Of a stretch of 64,000 nt of DNA, positions 1 to 8,666 are shown one piece after another. A program made the position numbers and the translations under genes. The DNA lies in the NCBI RefSeq assembly GCF_016865585.1, contig NZ_JAESND010000001.1:558001-622000 (forward strand). Reading direction: 5' to 3'. Origin of the DNA: Jeongeupia naejangsanensis (GTDB lineage: Bacteria > Pseudomonadota > Gammaproteobacteria > Burkholderiales > Chitinibacteraceae). Position 1 is the first letter of the stretch, and each line of letters starts with the position of its first letter. The notes below the pieces were generated by a model. That model did no database searches and was not told the DNA's origin. It saw nothing but the letters and a program-made list of their open reading frames with translations.

Positions 1-243
1 CAGATCGTCGCTCTTGCCGGCATCGACATCGGCCATCCGGGTGCTCGCGATGCGCTCCTTGTCGTCGGTGCCGCGCACCGCCGCCTTGAGGACGTCGCCA
101 AAATCCACCGGCTGCCCGGCCTGTCCGTCGATGGCGGACGGCAGGATGTCGGCGTCGTGACCGGCACGCGCGATGCTGCTGCGTATCTGCAGCAGATCGG
201 CACCGATCTGTTGCCCTACTCCCGAGGTCAAGCCACTGGCCAT
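1..243 (-). CDS. fliE: Flagellar hook-basal body protein FliE (C-terminus outside window)
   Basis: The reverse strand reads an open frame of 81 codons from the ATG at 243 to the window edge, so the C-terminal part is missing. The translated segment begins MASGLTSGVGQQIG and contains VDFGDVLKAAVRGTDDKERIA, which matches the FliE pattern of a phenylalanine-led helix (F-x-D-x-L-K) where FliE joins the MS ring to the rod. FliE proteins are about 100-110 residues, so roughly 20-30 are lost. It is divergent from the response regulator at 541 and from the fliM-flhA operon. In Flag-2 clusters fliE opens the fliEFGHIJ operon, which would run off the left edge here. Family assignment is likely but rests on a short segment. 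Confidence 0.75.
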   Translation of the reverse strand, partial: MASGLTSGVGQQIGADLLQIRSSIARAGHDADILPSAIDGQAGQPVDFGDVLKAAVRGTDDKERIASTRMADVDAGKSDDL

Positions 244-540
244 TCGATTCGCTCCCGCTTCAATCCGTCTTCCAGCCCGCTTTTTCCAGCCCATGCTGCG
301 CTGCAGGCAATGCTTCTTTGTGGGGTGGATTGTTGCCGAGGGCAATGACGCCAGACAGAGTAGAAACACTCACCCCGCCTAGGTATTTCCCACCAGCGGC
401 ATCCGGTACAGTCTGGCCGCTTGCCACCCTTGGATGCGGTCCGCCGGGGGCACCCCGCCTATAATTTCCGGTAACAACCTCCCCGCCATCCGGGCCGTCC
501 GCCACGGAACGGGGCATCCCTCTTCTGGAGCACGAATCCG
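244..540. promoter_or_regulatory. Divergent intergenic region between fliE and the response regulator
   Basis: This stretch of almost 300 bases separates two divergent starts and should hold both promoters. A TATAAT hexamer lies at 460-465 on the plus strand, but no good -35 hexamer lies 16-18 bases upstream. I found no convincing sigma-54 (GG-N10-GC) or sigma-28 element. No coding frame here looks real. Confidence 0.4.
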
Positions 541-1161
541 ATGCAAGGCACCTTCAGCGCAGGGCGATCCGCCAAGACGATCTACGTGATCGACGACGAC
601 GATTTCATGCTCGAAGCCATCAAGGACATGCTCGGCAGCCTCGGCGCCGAGGTGCAGCTGTTCGACTCGCCGGTCACCTTCCTGCAGCGCTATTCGCCGA
701 GGCCGGTCGAGTGCGTGATCTCCGACATCGTCATGCCCGAGCTGTCGGGGCTGGAAATGCAGAAGAAGCTCGTCCAGACCCACCTCGTCCCGCCGCCGAT
801 CGTGTTCCTGACCGGTGTGTCCGAAATCGCCGCCGTGGTCGAGGCGATGCGCAGCGGCGCCTTCGATTTCATCGAGAAGCCGGTGAATGGCTACACGCTG
901 GTCGAGCGCGTCAACGCCGCGCTGGCCGAAAGCGTCAGCCTGCACTCGAAGCGGCTGGCACTGGCCGCACGGCAGGCCCGCATTGCGCTGCTGACCAGCA
1001 AGGAAGCGGAGATCGTCGAGCTCGTCGTCGCCGGCAAGCCCAGCCGCGAGATTTCCGAAGCGCAGGGCATCAGCATCCGCACGGTCGAAAACCACCGTGC
1101 GCGCATCATGGCCAAGCTGCACGTCACCTCGACGGTCGAGCTCGTCCGGCTCTTCCTCTAG
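541..1161 (+). CDS. FixJ-type response regulator (receiver + LuxR HTH), flagellar cluster
   Basis: A 206-residue two-domain response regulator. Residues about 12-125 form a CheY-like receiver: acidic pocket D18-D20, probable phosphoacceptor D62 in SDIVMPELSG, switch T91 and conserved K113. Residues about 148-206 form a LuxR/FixJ helix-turn-helix with TVENHRARIMAKLHV as recognition region. It should bind DNA after phosphorylation by a histidine kinase; the orphan hybrid kinase at 9742-13224 is a possible partner. It stands between divergent fliE and fliM, the place normally taken by the sigma-54 activator LafK in Flag-2 clusters, but it has no AAA+ domain. A long palindrome follows its stop codon. 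Regulation of the flanking flagellar operons is inferred from position. Confidence 0.88.
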   Translation: MQGTFSAGRSAKTIYVIDDDDFMLEAIKDMLGSLGAEVQLFDSPVTFLQRYSPRPVECVISDIVMPELSGLEMQKKLVQTHLVPPPIVFLTGVSEIAAVVEAMRSGAFDFIEKPVNGYTLVERVNAALAESVSLHSKRLALAARQARIALLTSKEAEIVELVVAGKPSREISEAQGISIRTVENHRARIMAKLHVTSTVELVRLFL

Positions 1162-1179
1162 CCGGCGCCGATCGCGATC

Positions 1180-1218
1180 AGGGTGGAACTACTCATGCGC
1201 ACTGAGTAGTTCCACTCT
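1180..1218. repeat. 13-bp perfect inverted repeat between regulator and fliM
   Basis: The arms GTGGAACTACTCA (1183-1195) and TGAGTAGTTCCAC (1203-1215) are exact reverse complements around the 7-base spacer TGCGCAC. Three more outer positions pair if one G-T is allowed. No run of T follows, so it is a poor intrinsic terminator. Its place upstream of the fliM operon fits an operator for a dimeric regulator, possibly the adjacent FixJ-type protein. Confidence 0.6.
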
Positions 1219-1394
1219 GGGTATTTTCCCGGCGGTATTTAAGAATCAAGGCGTAACGTCCGGGCCCCGCATTGCCGAAACGGCAGACATCAGGCACGGA
1301 CAGCCGGTCCCCTCATCCGTCCATGACCGCCGCAGCCCGAACGGGCACGGTGCGGTTGCAGCGGGAGCGCGCAAAACCCAATGAGTGGATCAAC

Positions 1395-2258
1395 GTGCCG
1401 ACGACCAAAACCAAGCTGATCAGCCCAGACGCCGCGGCGGGCTACCTGCCGGTGGATCCGTGCACGCTGGGCCGCCCCTTCCACCTGCTCGGCAGCTTCA
1501 CCAACGGCTTGCGCGAGCAGATCGCCGGTTATTTCGAGCGCCGTTTCAACCGCCGCTACGGCGCGCAGATCGCCGTCACGCGACTGGCAGTCTGCCGCCC
1601 CGACGAAATCGGTCCGGCCGGCAAATGGCGGCACTTCCGCTCCGCCACCGGCCGCATCTGCTTTGCGCCGGACCGCGCGCTGCTGCTGAGCTGGCTCGAT
1701 TACCGCTACGGCGGCAAGGAAGCCGGCGGCCAGTCGGCGCCCGCCACCGACAGCGTGCCGGAAACCGAAACCGAACTGCGGCTCGCCGCGATGCTGGGCA
1801 TCGACCTGCTCGACGTACTGGTCGGCTGTCTGGACGCCTCGGTCACCGACGGCCACGGCGGCTTCCGGCTCGACCATCACGGCAAACCGGCATCGGCACT
1901 CGGGCTGCGGGTCGACCTGCGCGACGACGTGCGCGACCTCGATGGCACGCTGTGGTTCGCGCTCGACGACGCCTGGCTGTCGCGCCTGCTGGCGAGCGTC
2001 AGCCAGCGCCGCAAGCGGGAATCCGGCAGCAAGCCGGCTTCCGTGCCGCTGGCCAGCCAGCTGCAGATCACGCTGACCACGCGGCTGCTGACGATGGAAA
2101 TGTCGCTGGGCGAGATCCTCGACACCCGCGTCGGCGACGTCATCCCGGTCAGCATCGGCCCGGCCGAAGTGCTGGTCGACGAATCTCCGTTCTTCACCGC
2201 CTCGGTCGCCGAACACAACGGCAAGCTGTGGCTCACCTCTTTCGAACATCTGGACTAA
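1395..2258 (+). CDS. fliM: Flagellar motor switch protein FliM (lateral type)
   Basis: The product is about 287 residues from the GTG at 1395, which has a GAGTGGA Shine-Dalgarno-like sequence in front. The same frame stays open upstream to a TTG at 1272 and an ATG at 1323, so the start is uncertain. The middle domain contains LGRPFHLLGSFTNGLREQI, and the C-terminal 80 residues form a SpoA/FliN-like domain ending WLTSFEHLD. FliM forms the C-ring and transmits CheY signals to the rotor. The usual N-terminal CheY-binding peptide (LSQ-x-EIDALL) is not present at any possible start. It opens an operon with fliN 3 bases downstream. Divergent sequence and short length fit a Flag-2/lateral FliM. Confidence 0.8.
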   Translation: MPTTKTKLISPDAAAGYLPVDPCTLGRPFHLLGSFTNGLREQIAGYFERRFNRRYGAQIAVTRLAVCRPDEIGPAGKWRHFRSATGRICFAPDRALLLSWLDYRYGGKEAGGQSAPATDSVPETETELRLAAMLGIDLLDVLVGCLDASVTDGHGGFRLDHHGKPASALGLRVDLRDDVRDLDGTLWFALDDAWLSRLLASVSQRRKRESGSKPASVPLASQLQITLTTRLLTMEMSLGEILDTRVGDVIPVSIGPAEVLVDESPFFTASVAEHNGKLWLTSFEHLD

Positions 2259-2261
2259 GTC

Positions 2262-2630
2262 ATGGACATCAGCGATCAGATCGACCTCAACACCATGCTC
2301 GATGGCGTCATTCCGGACGACGCGCTGTTCGACGAGCCGGCCGAAACGCCTGCAGCACCGGCCAAGCCGCGCCGCGACCTCTCGCAGATGCTGCGCAAGA
2401 TTCCGGTCACCGTGACGCTCGAGGTCGGCTCGACCAAGATCTCGCTGTACGAGCTGCTGGCGATCGAACAGGGTTCGGTACTCGAACTCAACAAGCTCGC
2501 CGGCGAACCGCTGGTGATCAAGGTCAACGGCACGCCGGTCGGTCGCGCCGAAGTGGTGGTCTCGGGCGAGAACTACGGCCTCAAGGTCGTCGAGATGGAA
2601 CACCTCGATCTGGACACGCTCGCACCATGA
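2262..2630 (+). CDS. fliN: Flagellar motor switch protein FliN
   Basis: A 122-residue protein with an acidic, variable N-terminus (1-40) and a C-terminal SpoA domain at about 45-118, containing IPVTVTLEVGSTKISLYELL and KLAGEPLVIKVNG, the hallmark of FliN. FliN forms the bottom of the C-ring with FliM and helps deliver export substrates. It starts 3 bases after fliM, and its stop overlaps the fliP start in ATGA, so the operon is translationally coupled. Length is normal for the family. Confidence 0.93.
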   Translation: MDISDQIDLNTMLDGVIPDDALFDEPAETPAAPAKPRRDLSQMLRKIPVTVTLEVGSTKISLYELLAIEQGSVLELNKLAGEPLVIKVNGTPVGRAEVVVSGENYGLKVVEMEHLDLDTLAP

Positions 2631-3379
2631 CCCGGCACGGCCTGATCCGGCTGGCGCTGCTGGGAGCGACCGCCGCCCTGCTCGCCCACCCTGCCGTCGC
2701 GGCGTCGGTGCCGCTGTTCAGCGCCGGCAGCGGCGGCGCGTCGACCGACTTCACCGTCAAGACGCAAGTTCTGATCATCATGACGCTGCTCGGGCTGCTG
2801 CCCGTGATGGTGCTGATGATGACGAGCTTCACCCGCTTCGTGATCGTGCTGTCGCTGCTGCGTCAGGCGCTCGGTCTGCAGCAGGGCCTGCCCAACCGCA
2901 TCGTCACCGGCGTGGCGCTGATCCTGACACTGCTGGTGATGCGGCCTGTCGGGCTGGAAGTCTGGAACAAGGCCTTCGTGCCGTACGACGCCGACAAGAT
3001 CGGCATGCAGGAAGCACTGATGATCGCCGAAGCACCGATCTCGCGCTTCATGCTGGCGCAGACCGGCAAGAGCGCGCTGCTGCAGGTGGCCAAGCTGGCC
3101 GGCGAGCCGCCGGTTGCGAAGCCGGCCGACTACTCGTTCACGGTCAAGCTCGCCGCCTTCGTGCTCAGCGAGCTGAAAACCGCATTCCAGATCGGCTGCA
3201 TGCTGTTCATCCCCTTCCTCGTCATCGACCTTGTCGTGTCGTCGGTGCTGATGGCAATGGGGATGATGATGCTTTCGCCGCTGGTGATCTCGCTGCCGCT
3301 CAAGCTCTTGATGTTCGTCCTCGTCGACGGCTGGACGCTGACCGTCAACACCCTCGTTTCCAGCATACAGGCCTACTGA
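2627..3379 (+). CDS. fliP: Flagellar export gate protein FliP
   Basis: A 250-residue integral membrane protein of the flagellar type III export gate. A cleavable signal peptide is visible at about 1-25 (LALLGATAALLAHPAVAA). It is followed by the FliP core with TSFTRFVIVLSLLRQALG, then a periplasmic loop, and the C-terminal helices with FQIGCMLFIPFLVIDLVVSS and MGMMMLSPLVISLPLK. FliP assembles with FliQ and FliR into the export channel. It overlaps fliN by 4 bases and directly abuts fliQ. Length and motifs are typical. Confidence 0.96.
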   Translation: MTRHGLIRLALLGATAALLAHPAVAASVPLFSAGSGGASTDFTVKTQVLIIMTLLGLLPVMVLMMTSFTRFVIVLSLLRQALGLQQGLPNRIVTGVALILTLLVMRPVGLEVWNKAFVPYDADKIGMQEALMIAEAPISRFMLAQTGKSALLQVAKLAGEPPVAKPADYSFTVKLAAFVLSELKTAFQIGCMLFIPFLVIDLVVSSVLMAMGMMMLSPLVISLPLKLLMFVLVDGWTLTVNTLVSSIQAY

Positions 3380-3652
3380 ATGTTGACTCCCGATATCGCC
3401 GTCGACGTCGTTACCTCCGCGCTGCACGCGGTGATGCTGCTCGTCACCGTACTGGTGGCACCGGGGCTGATCGTCGGCCTGCTGGTCAGCCTGTTCCAGG
3501 CCGCCACGCAGATCAACGAGCAGACGCTGAGCTTCCTGCCCCGGCTGCTGGTGACGCTGCTGGCGCTGAGCCTCGCCGGCTCGTGGATCACCAGCTACCT
3601 GATGGATTTCTGTGTGGAAATCTTCCAGCGCGCGGCGCAACTGGTCGGCTGA
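3380..3652 (+). CDS. fliQ: Flagellar export gate protein FliQ
   Basis: A 90-residue protein with two hydrophobic helices (about 14-40 and 52-75) and the FliQ signature LLVSLFQAATQINEQTLSFLP. It packs around FliP and FliR in the export gate. Its start codon follows the fliP stop with no gap. fliR begins 8 bases after its stop, so it lies inside the same operon. Confidence 0.96.
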   Translation: MLTPDIAVDVVTSALHAVMLLVTVLVAPGLIVGLLVSLFQAATQINEQTLSFLPRLLVTLLALSLAGSWITSYLMDFCVEIFQRAAQLVG

Positions 3653-3660
3653 TTCCGCCA

Positions 3661-4443
3661 ATGGACGCGATCGCCAAGGCGCTCCCCGATCTGCTCGCCG
3701 CGGTATGGTGGCCGTTCTGCCGCTTCATGGCGGCGTTCTCGATGGCGCCCATCCTCGGCGACGGCATGGTGCCGGTACGGGTGCGGGTGCTGCTGTCGCT
3801 GGGCCTCGCGATCGTGACGCTGCCGGCGCTGCAGGCCGCAACGCACATCGACCCGTTCTCGGCGCGCGGCATCGTCGTCGCGATCGAACAGGTCGTCATC
3901 GGCGCGGTGTTCGGGCTGGCGTTCCACCTGAGCATGGCGGCGATCATGCTGCTGGGCTTCGTCACCTCGTCGCAGATGGGGCTGAGCATGGCGGTGATGA
4001 ACGACCCCATGAACGGCTCGTCGTCCGACGTCGTCTCCAGCCTGCTCTACATCCTGTGCATTCTGGTGTTCTTCTCGATCGACGGGCATCTGGTGCTCGT
4101 CAACATCGTCTACACCAGCTTTGCCCGCTGGCCCATCGGTGGCGGCATCGATCTGCTGTCCTTGCAGGACATCGCCTACAACGTCGCCTGGGTGTTTTCG
4201 GCGGCGCTGCTGCTGGCGATTCCGGTGATCTTCTCGGCCATGGTCGTCCAGCTCGGCTTCGGCCTGCTCAACCGCGTCGCGCCGACGATGAACCTGTTCT
4301 CACTCGGTTTTTCGGTAGTCACGCTGTTCGGCCTGTTCATGCTGGCGATGCTGATCCGTACGCTGCCCGACCACTACCTCCGGCTGACCGAACAGGTACT
4401 CGACCTGCTCAACCAGCGGCTTGCGGCAGGTCCGCATGGCTGA
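3661..4443 (+). CDS. fliR: Flagellar export gate protein FliR
   Basis: A 260-residue multi-spanning membrane protein. The ATG at 3661 follows fliQ directly and begins MDAIAKALPDLLAAVWWPFCRF. Conserved FliR elements include SMAPILGDGMVPVRVRVLLS and FVTSSQMGLSMAVMNDPMNG. It completes the FliPQR export gate. The flhB ATG at 4436 overlaps its 3' end by 8 bases, which implies translational coupling. Length is typical. Confidence 0.95.
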   Translation: MDAIAKALPDLLAAVWWPFCRFMAAFSMAPILGDGMVPVRVRVLLSLGLAIVTLPALQAATHIDPFSARGIVVAIEQVVIGAVFGLAFHLSMAAIMLLGFVTSSQMGLSMAVMNDPMNGSSSDVVSSLLYILCILVFFSIDGHLVLVNIVYTSFARWPIGGGIDLLSLQDIAYNVAWVFSAALLLAIPVIFSAMVVQLGFGLLNRVAPTMNLFSLGFSVVTLFGLFMLAMLIRTLPDHYLRLTEQVLDLLNQRLAAGPHG

Positions 4444-5575
4444 AGCATCGTCGGCCGACAAGTCCGAAAAAGCCTCGGCGCAGAAGCTGCGCAAAGCGCG
4501 CGAGCAGGGTCAGGTTGCCCGCTCTCGCGACGTCGCGACCGCGATCGGCATCTTCGCCAGCCTGAAGCTACTGCTGGTGCTGATGCCCGGCTATCTGGAA
4601 GACTTCCGCCGGCTGTTCGTGCTCAGTTTCGCCAACGTGTCCGGTGACGGCGCGCTCGACAACAGCTGGAGCACGCTGTTTCCGGTGACGATGTGGCTGC
4701 TGGTCAAGATGGTACTGCCGCTCTGCGTCGTGCCACTGGCCGCCATCATCGCCGGGATGATTCCCGGCGGCTGGGTTTTTAACGCATCGCACTGGCTGCC
4801 CAAGTTCGAGCGGATGAATCCGCTCGCCAACCTGGGCCGGATGGTCTCGGCCAAACACTACTCGCAGGTCGGGCTGTCGATCCTCAAGGCCGTGGTGCTC
4901 GGCGCGCTGATCTGGCACGTGTGCACGTCGCGCGTCGGCGACTTCCTGCAGTTGCAGGGCCTGCCGCTCGGGCTGGCGATCGCCCGCGGCGCCGATCTGC
5001 TGATGGATTCGATCATGCTGCTGTGCCTGATCTTCATCGCCTTCGCACTGATCGACCTGCCGGTGCAGATCCTGCTGTTCCTGCGCAGCCAGCGCATGAC
5101 CAAGCAGGAGCAGAAGGACGAGTACAAGACGTCCGAAGGCCGGCCCGAAGTGCGCAACCGCATCCGCCAGCTGCAGCGGCAGATCGCCCAGCGCAGCCTG
5201 CGCAAGGCGGTCCCCGGCGCCAATGTCGTCATCGTCAATCCGACCCACTACTCGGTCGCGCTCAAGTACGACGAAAACCGCGCCGAGGCGCCCTTCGTCG
5301 TCGCCAAGGGCGTCGACGAAATGGCGCTGTACATCCGCGAGCTCGCGAAAGAGCACGACATCGAGGTGCTGCCGCTGCCGCCGCTCGCCCGGGCGATCTA
5401 CCACACCAGCCAGGTCAACCAGCAGATCCCGGCGGCGCTGTACAACGCCGTCGCGCAGGTGCTGACCTACGTGCTGCAGCTCGACGCATTCCGCCACGGC
5501 CGGCGCAAGTCGCAACCCGCGATGCCGACCGACTTCACCATTCCGGAAGACCTGTTGCCCAAGGCCCGAACATGA
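4436..5575 (+). CDS. flhB: Flagellar export switch protein FlhB
   Basis: A 379-residue protein starting MAEASSADKSEKASAQKLRK, the usual charged FlhB N-terminus. Four membrane helices cover about 30-215. The cytoplasmic C-terminal domain carries the autocleavage motif NPTH at residues 268-271, which switches export from rod/hook to filament substrates. A frame extension to 4421 exists but lacks FlhB similarity. The stop overlaps the flhA start in ATGA. All key residues are present, so it should be functional. Confidence 0.96.
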   Translation: MAEASSADKSEKASAQKLRKAREQGQVARSRDVATAIGIFASLKLLLVLMPGYLEDFRRLFVLSFANVSGDGALDNSWSTLFPVTMWLLVKMVLPLCVVPLAAIIAGMIPGGWVFNASHWLPKFERMNPLANLGRMVSAKHYSQVGLSILKAVVLGALIWHVCTSRVGDFLQLQGLPLGLAIARGADLLMDSIMLLCLIFIAFALIDLPVQILLFLRSQRMTKQEQKDEYKTSEGRPEVRNRIRQLQRQIAQRSLRKAVPGANVVIVNPTHYSVALKYDENRAEAPFVVAKGVDEMALYIRELAKEHDIEVLPLPPLARAIYHTSQVNQQIPAALYNAVAQVLTYVLQLDAFRHGRRKSQPAMPTDFTIPEDLLPKART

Positions 5576-7662
5576 ACGACCTGACCCGACTCCTCGCCGA
5601 TCTCGCCAAGCAGAAAATCGCCACGCCGCTGTTCCTGCTGGCCATCCTGTCGATGCTGATCCTGCCCCTGCCGCCGATGGTGCTGGACGTGCTGTTCACG
5701 TTCAACATCGTGCTGGCGATCGTGGTGATCCTCAGCAGCGTGTCGGTCAAGCGGCCGCTGGACTTCTCGGTCTTCCCGACGATCATCCTCGCAACGACGC
5801 TGATGCGGCTGATGCTCAACGTCGCGTCGACCCGGGTCGTGCTGCTGCACGGCCACGAAGGCACGCACGCCGCCGGCCAGGTGATCGAGTCGTTCGGCAA
5901 GGTGGTGATCGGCGGCAACTTCGTCGTCGGTCTGGTGGTGTTCGTCATCCTGATGATCATCAACTTCGTCGTCGTCACCAAGGGCGCCGAGCGGATTTCC
6001 GAAGTGTCGGCGCGCTTCACGCTCGATGCGCTGCCGGGCAAGCAGATGGCGATCGACGCCGACCTGAACGCCGGGCTGATCAACCAGGAAAAGGCGCAGG
6101 CCCGCCGCCGTGAAGTGGCGGCCGAGGCCGATTTCCATGGCGCAATGGACGGCGCATCCAAGTTCGTCCGCGGCGATGCGATCGCCGGCATCCTGATCCT
6201 GCTGATCAACATGATCGGCGGTGTCGCGATCGGCGCACTGATGCACGACCTGAGCTTCGCCGAAGCCTTCAAGCAGTACGCGCTGCTGACCATCGGTGAC
6301 GGTCTGGTCGCGCAGATTCCGGCGCTGCTGCTGTCGGCTGCGGCGGCGATCATCGTCACCCGCGTCAGCGATGCCAACGGCGATCTGGAGCAGCAGGTCG
6401 GCTCGCAGCTGCTGACCTCGCCGTCTGTGCTGTACAGCTCGGCAGCGATGATGGTCGTGCTGGCCATCATCCCGGGCATGCCGTGGCTGCCCTTCCTGTC
6501 CTTCGCCATCCTGCTGGGCTATGTCGCCTGGCGCCTGGCCGGGCGCGAGCCGGCGGCGCCGAGCAGCAACACCCAGGCCATCGAGCAGGCGCTGCTCGGC
6601 AACCCGCAGCCGGAGCCCGACTGGACCAGCATTCCCTACGTCGAAGTCCTCTCGGTGTCGCTCGGCTACAAGCTGGTCAGCATGATCGACAAGGCCAATG
6701 GCGCGCCGTTGCTCAAGCGGACCCAGGGCGTGCGTCAGAGCCTGGGCGATACCCTCGGGGTACTGCTGCCGCCGATCGGTGTCCGCGACGATCTGGGCGT
6801 GAATCCGTCGCAATACGTGATCCAGCTCAACGGCTCGGCCATCGTACAGGCCGAAGTCTACGCCGACCGGCTGATGGCGATTCCGTCTCCGCATCTGTTC
6901 GGCGAGGTCGACGGCATTCCGGGCATGGACCCGGCGTATAACCTGCCGGTGATCTGGATCCAGCCGGAAGACAAGGCGCATGCACTCGGCCTCGGCTATC
7001 AGGTCGTCGACTGCCCGAGCGTCGTCGCCACGCACCTGAGCAAGGTCATCCGCGAATACCTGCCCGAGCTGTTCCGCCACGACGACGTGGCCGCGCTGCT
7101 CGAGCGGCTGGCCGCGCTGTCGCCCAAGCTCGCCGCAGCGCTGGAAAAGGCGATGACGCACACACAGTTGCTCAAGGTGTTCCGCACGCTGCTGACCGAA
7201 GGCGTCTCGCTGAAGGACATCGAGCCGATTGCCACCACGCTGCTCGATGCGGCCGAAACCACCAAGGACCCGATCCTGCTGGCCGCCGAGGTCCGTTGCA
7301 CGCTGCGCCGGCAGATCGTCACCGGGCTGATCGGCCAGAAGCCGGAGATGAAGGCGTTCAACCTGACCGCCGCGCTCGAGAACATCCTGCTCGGCGCGCT
7401 GAGCCAGGCCCAGCAGACCGGCAAGGCGGCGCTCGACAGCTATCCGGTCGACCCGAATGTGCTGTCGCAGCTGCAGATCAACATGCCGATCATCCGCGAG
7501 CAGATGAAGCAGCAGGCAACGCCGCCGCTACTGCTGGTCATGCCGCAGATCCGGCCGATTCTGGCCCGTTACGCCCGGCTGTTCGCGCCGGGACTGGCCG
7601 TGCTGTCGTACAACGAGATTCCGGAAAACAAGGACGTCAGCATCGTCGGCACCCTCGGCTGA
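5572..7662 (+). CDS. flhA: Flagellar export protein FlhA
   Basis: A 696-residue protein, normal length. Residues about 15-325 hold eight membrane helices plus the FHIPEP region (LMRLMLNVASTRVVLLHGHEG; FVVVTKGAERISEVSARF; DALPGKQMAIDADLNAGLI). The remaining cytoplasmic domain forms the ring that receives chaperone-substrate complexes and couples to proton motive force. It overlaps flhB by 4 bases and is the last gene of the fliMNPQR-flhBA operon. A convergent gene ends 26 bases further on. Confidence 0.97.
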   Translation: MNDLTRLLADLAKQKIATPLFLLAILSMLILPLPPMVLDVLFTFNIVLAIVVILSSVSVKRPLDFSVFPTIILATTLMRLMLNVASTRVVLLHGHEGTHAAGQVIESFGKVVIGGNFVVGLVVFVILMIINFVVVTKGAERISEVSARFTLDALPGKQMAIDADLNAGLINQEKAQARRREVAAEADFHGAMDGASKFVRGDAIAGILILLINMIGGVAIGALMHDLSFAEAFKQYALLTIGDGLVAQIPALLLSAAAAIIVTRVSDANGDLEQQVGSQLLTSPSVLYSSAAMMVVLAIIPGMPWLPFLSFAILLGYVAWRLAGREPAAPSSNTQAIEQALLGNPQPEPDWTSIPYVEVLSVSLGYKLVSMIDKANGAPLLKRTQGVRQSLGDTLGVLLPPIGVRDDLGVNPSQYVIQLNGSAIVQAEVYADRLMAIPSPHLFGEVDGIPGMDPAYNLPVIWIQPEDKAHALGLGYQVVDCPSVVATHLSKVIREYLPELFRHDDVAALLERLAALSPKLAAALEKAMTHTQLLKVFRTLLTEGVSLKDIEPIATTLLDAAETTKDPILLAAEVRCTLRRQIVTGLIGQKPEMKAFNLTAALENILLGALSQAQQTGKAALDSYPVDPNVLSQLQINMPIIREQMKQQATPPLLLVMPQIRPILARYARLFAPGLAVLSYNEIPENKDVSIVGTLG

Positions 7663-7688
7663 CGTTTTCCACCCGCGCCGAGTACCGT

Positions 7689-8651
7689 TTACGGTGTTTG
7701 CGGTGCGGTCAGCACCTGCAGCACCTGCGCAGCGACATCGAACAGCCTTGGTGCAAGCAGCCCCGGCGCCACCGCACGCCGCCGCAAACGCCAGCCGCCG
7801 CGTTGCCCTACCCGTCCGGCGCCGATCCGGCATTCGACCAGCGTGCAGCCGGCGCGCAGCGTCGCCGCGGCCAGCGCGGGCTGCAGCGCACGCAGCAGGT
7901 CGCCGGCAGTCGCCGACGCCACGCGGATCTGCAGCCTGACCCCGACGCCGGCCGGGATCACCGCCAGCGCCACCAGACCGATCGCCGGCAACTGCACCGT
8001 CAGCAGCAGCACCGGTTCGGCGTCGTCATCATCCGGCGCTGGCGCGCTGTCATCGGGCTCCAGCAGGCCCAGTGTCAGTGGCAGGCCGCCCCACGCAAAC
8101 GCCGGATACAGCCAGCGGGTTTCGCTCGCTTCGGGTGACCGTTGCAGTGTGGCGCCGACATCGGCCTGCAGCAGCCAGCCCGGCAGCGGCGCTCCACCCG
8201 GCAACAGCTTCGGATCGACGTCGGTGGCCATGCGCGTCTGCATCAAAAGGCGCCAGCCGGCCGCCACGGCCATCAGGTCGGGTGCCGCCCAGCCAACCCG
8301 GCGCAATGCGAGCTGATCGACGGACTGCATCGCGTAGGAAGACGGCAGCACCGACGCGGATGCGCCGGCCGGCGTCTCGTCGACCACGGCCAGTTGCAAC
8401 TGCGGCATGGTCGCCAGTACGCGCAACAGCAGCACGTCACCGGGAACAACCGTCCTTCCGGCAAGCTGCGGCAAGGCCAGCCGCTGACCGGCATCGGTCA
8501 GCCCGGTCAGGTGACGGTCGCCTTCGCGACCGGTCACGATCGTCACCTGCAGCAGGCTGCCGACGGCCAGCGCCGCGCCCTGAGGCAGGGTGGCGGTTCC
8601 GGTGGACGGCGCGGCAACGGGGGCCGACAGCGGATTCAGCGCAGGGGTCAT
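7689..8651 (-). CDS. FliK-like / hypothetical flagellar protein
   Basis: A 320-residue protein rich in Ala, Leu and Pro. The N-terminal half (about 25-105) has a beta-rich segment LLQVTIVTGREGDRHLTGL and VPGDVLLLRVLATMPQLQLA, as seen in the N-terminal domains of some FliK-like proteins. The C-terminus (about 255-320) contains DLLRALQPALAAATLRAGCTL, recalling the FliK C-terminal core that gauges hook length. It lies just downstream of the flagellin gene, separated by a terminator, and converges on flhA. A Flag-2 cluster normally has a LafE/FliK homologue near the flagellin, which supports the idea. Identification is tentative. Confidence 0.5.
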   Translation of the reverse strand: MTPALNPLSAPVAAPSTGTATLPQGAALAVGSLLQVTIVTGREGDRHLTGLTDAGQRLALPQLAGRTVVPGDVLLLRVLATMPQLQLAVVDETPAGASASVLPSSYAMQSVDQLALRRVGWAAPDLMAVAAGWRLLMQTRMATDVDPKLLPGGAPLPGWLLQADVGATLQRSPEASETRWLYPAFAWGGLPLTLGLLEPDDSAPAPDDDDAEPVLLLTVQLPAIGLVALAVIPAGVGVRLQIRVASATAGDLLRALQPALAAATLRAGCTLVECRIGAGRVGQRGGWRLRRRAVAPGLLAPRLFDVAAQVLQVLTAPQTP

Positions 8652-8666
8652 GGAGTGCTCCGGTCA

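Noticed and set aside
460-465. TATAAT as a sigma-70 promoter for the response regulator
   Set aside because: No suitable -35 hexamer is found 16-18 bases upstream, so it is only noted within the intergenic entry.
379-1122. Long open frame on the minus strand opposite the response regulator
   Set aside because: It is rich in Arg, His and Asp and has no family features. It mirrors the codon pattern of the real plus-strand gene.
1290-2603. 437-codon minus-strand frame over fliM and fliN
   Set aside because: It lies opposite two recognised flagellar genes and its composition is typical of an antisense shadow in GC-rich DNA.
5467-7161. 564-codon minus-strand frame over flhA
   Set aside because: flhA is unambiguous in the same region; the antisense product is His/Gln/Arg-rich with no domain.
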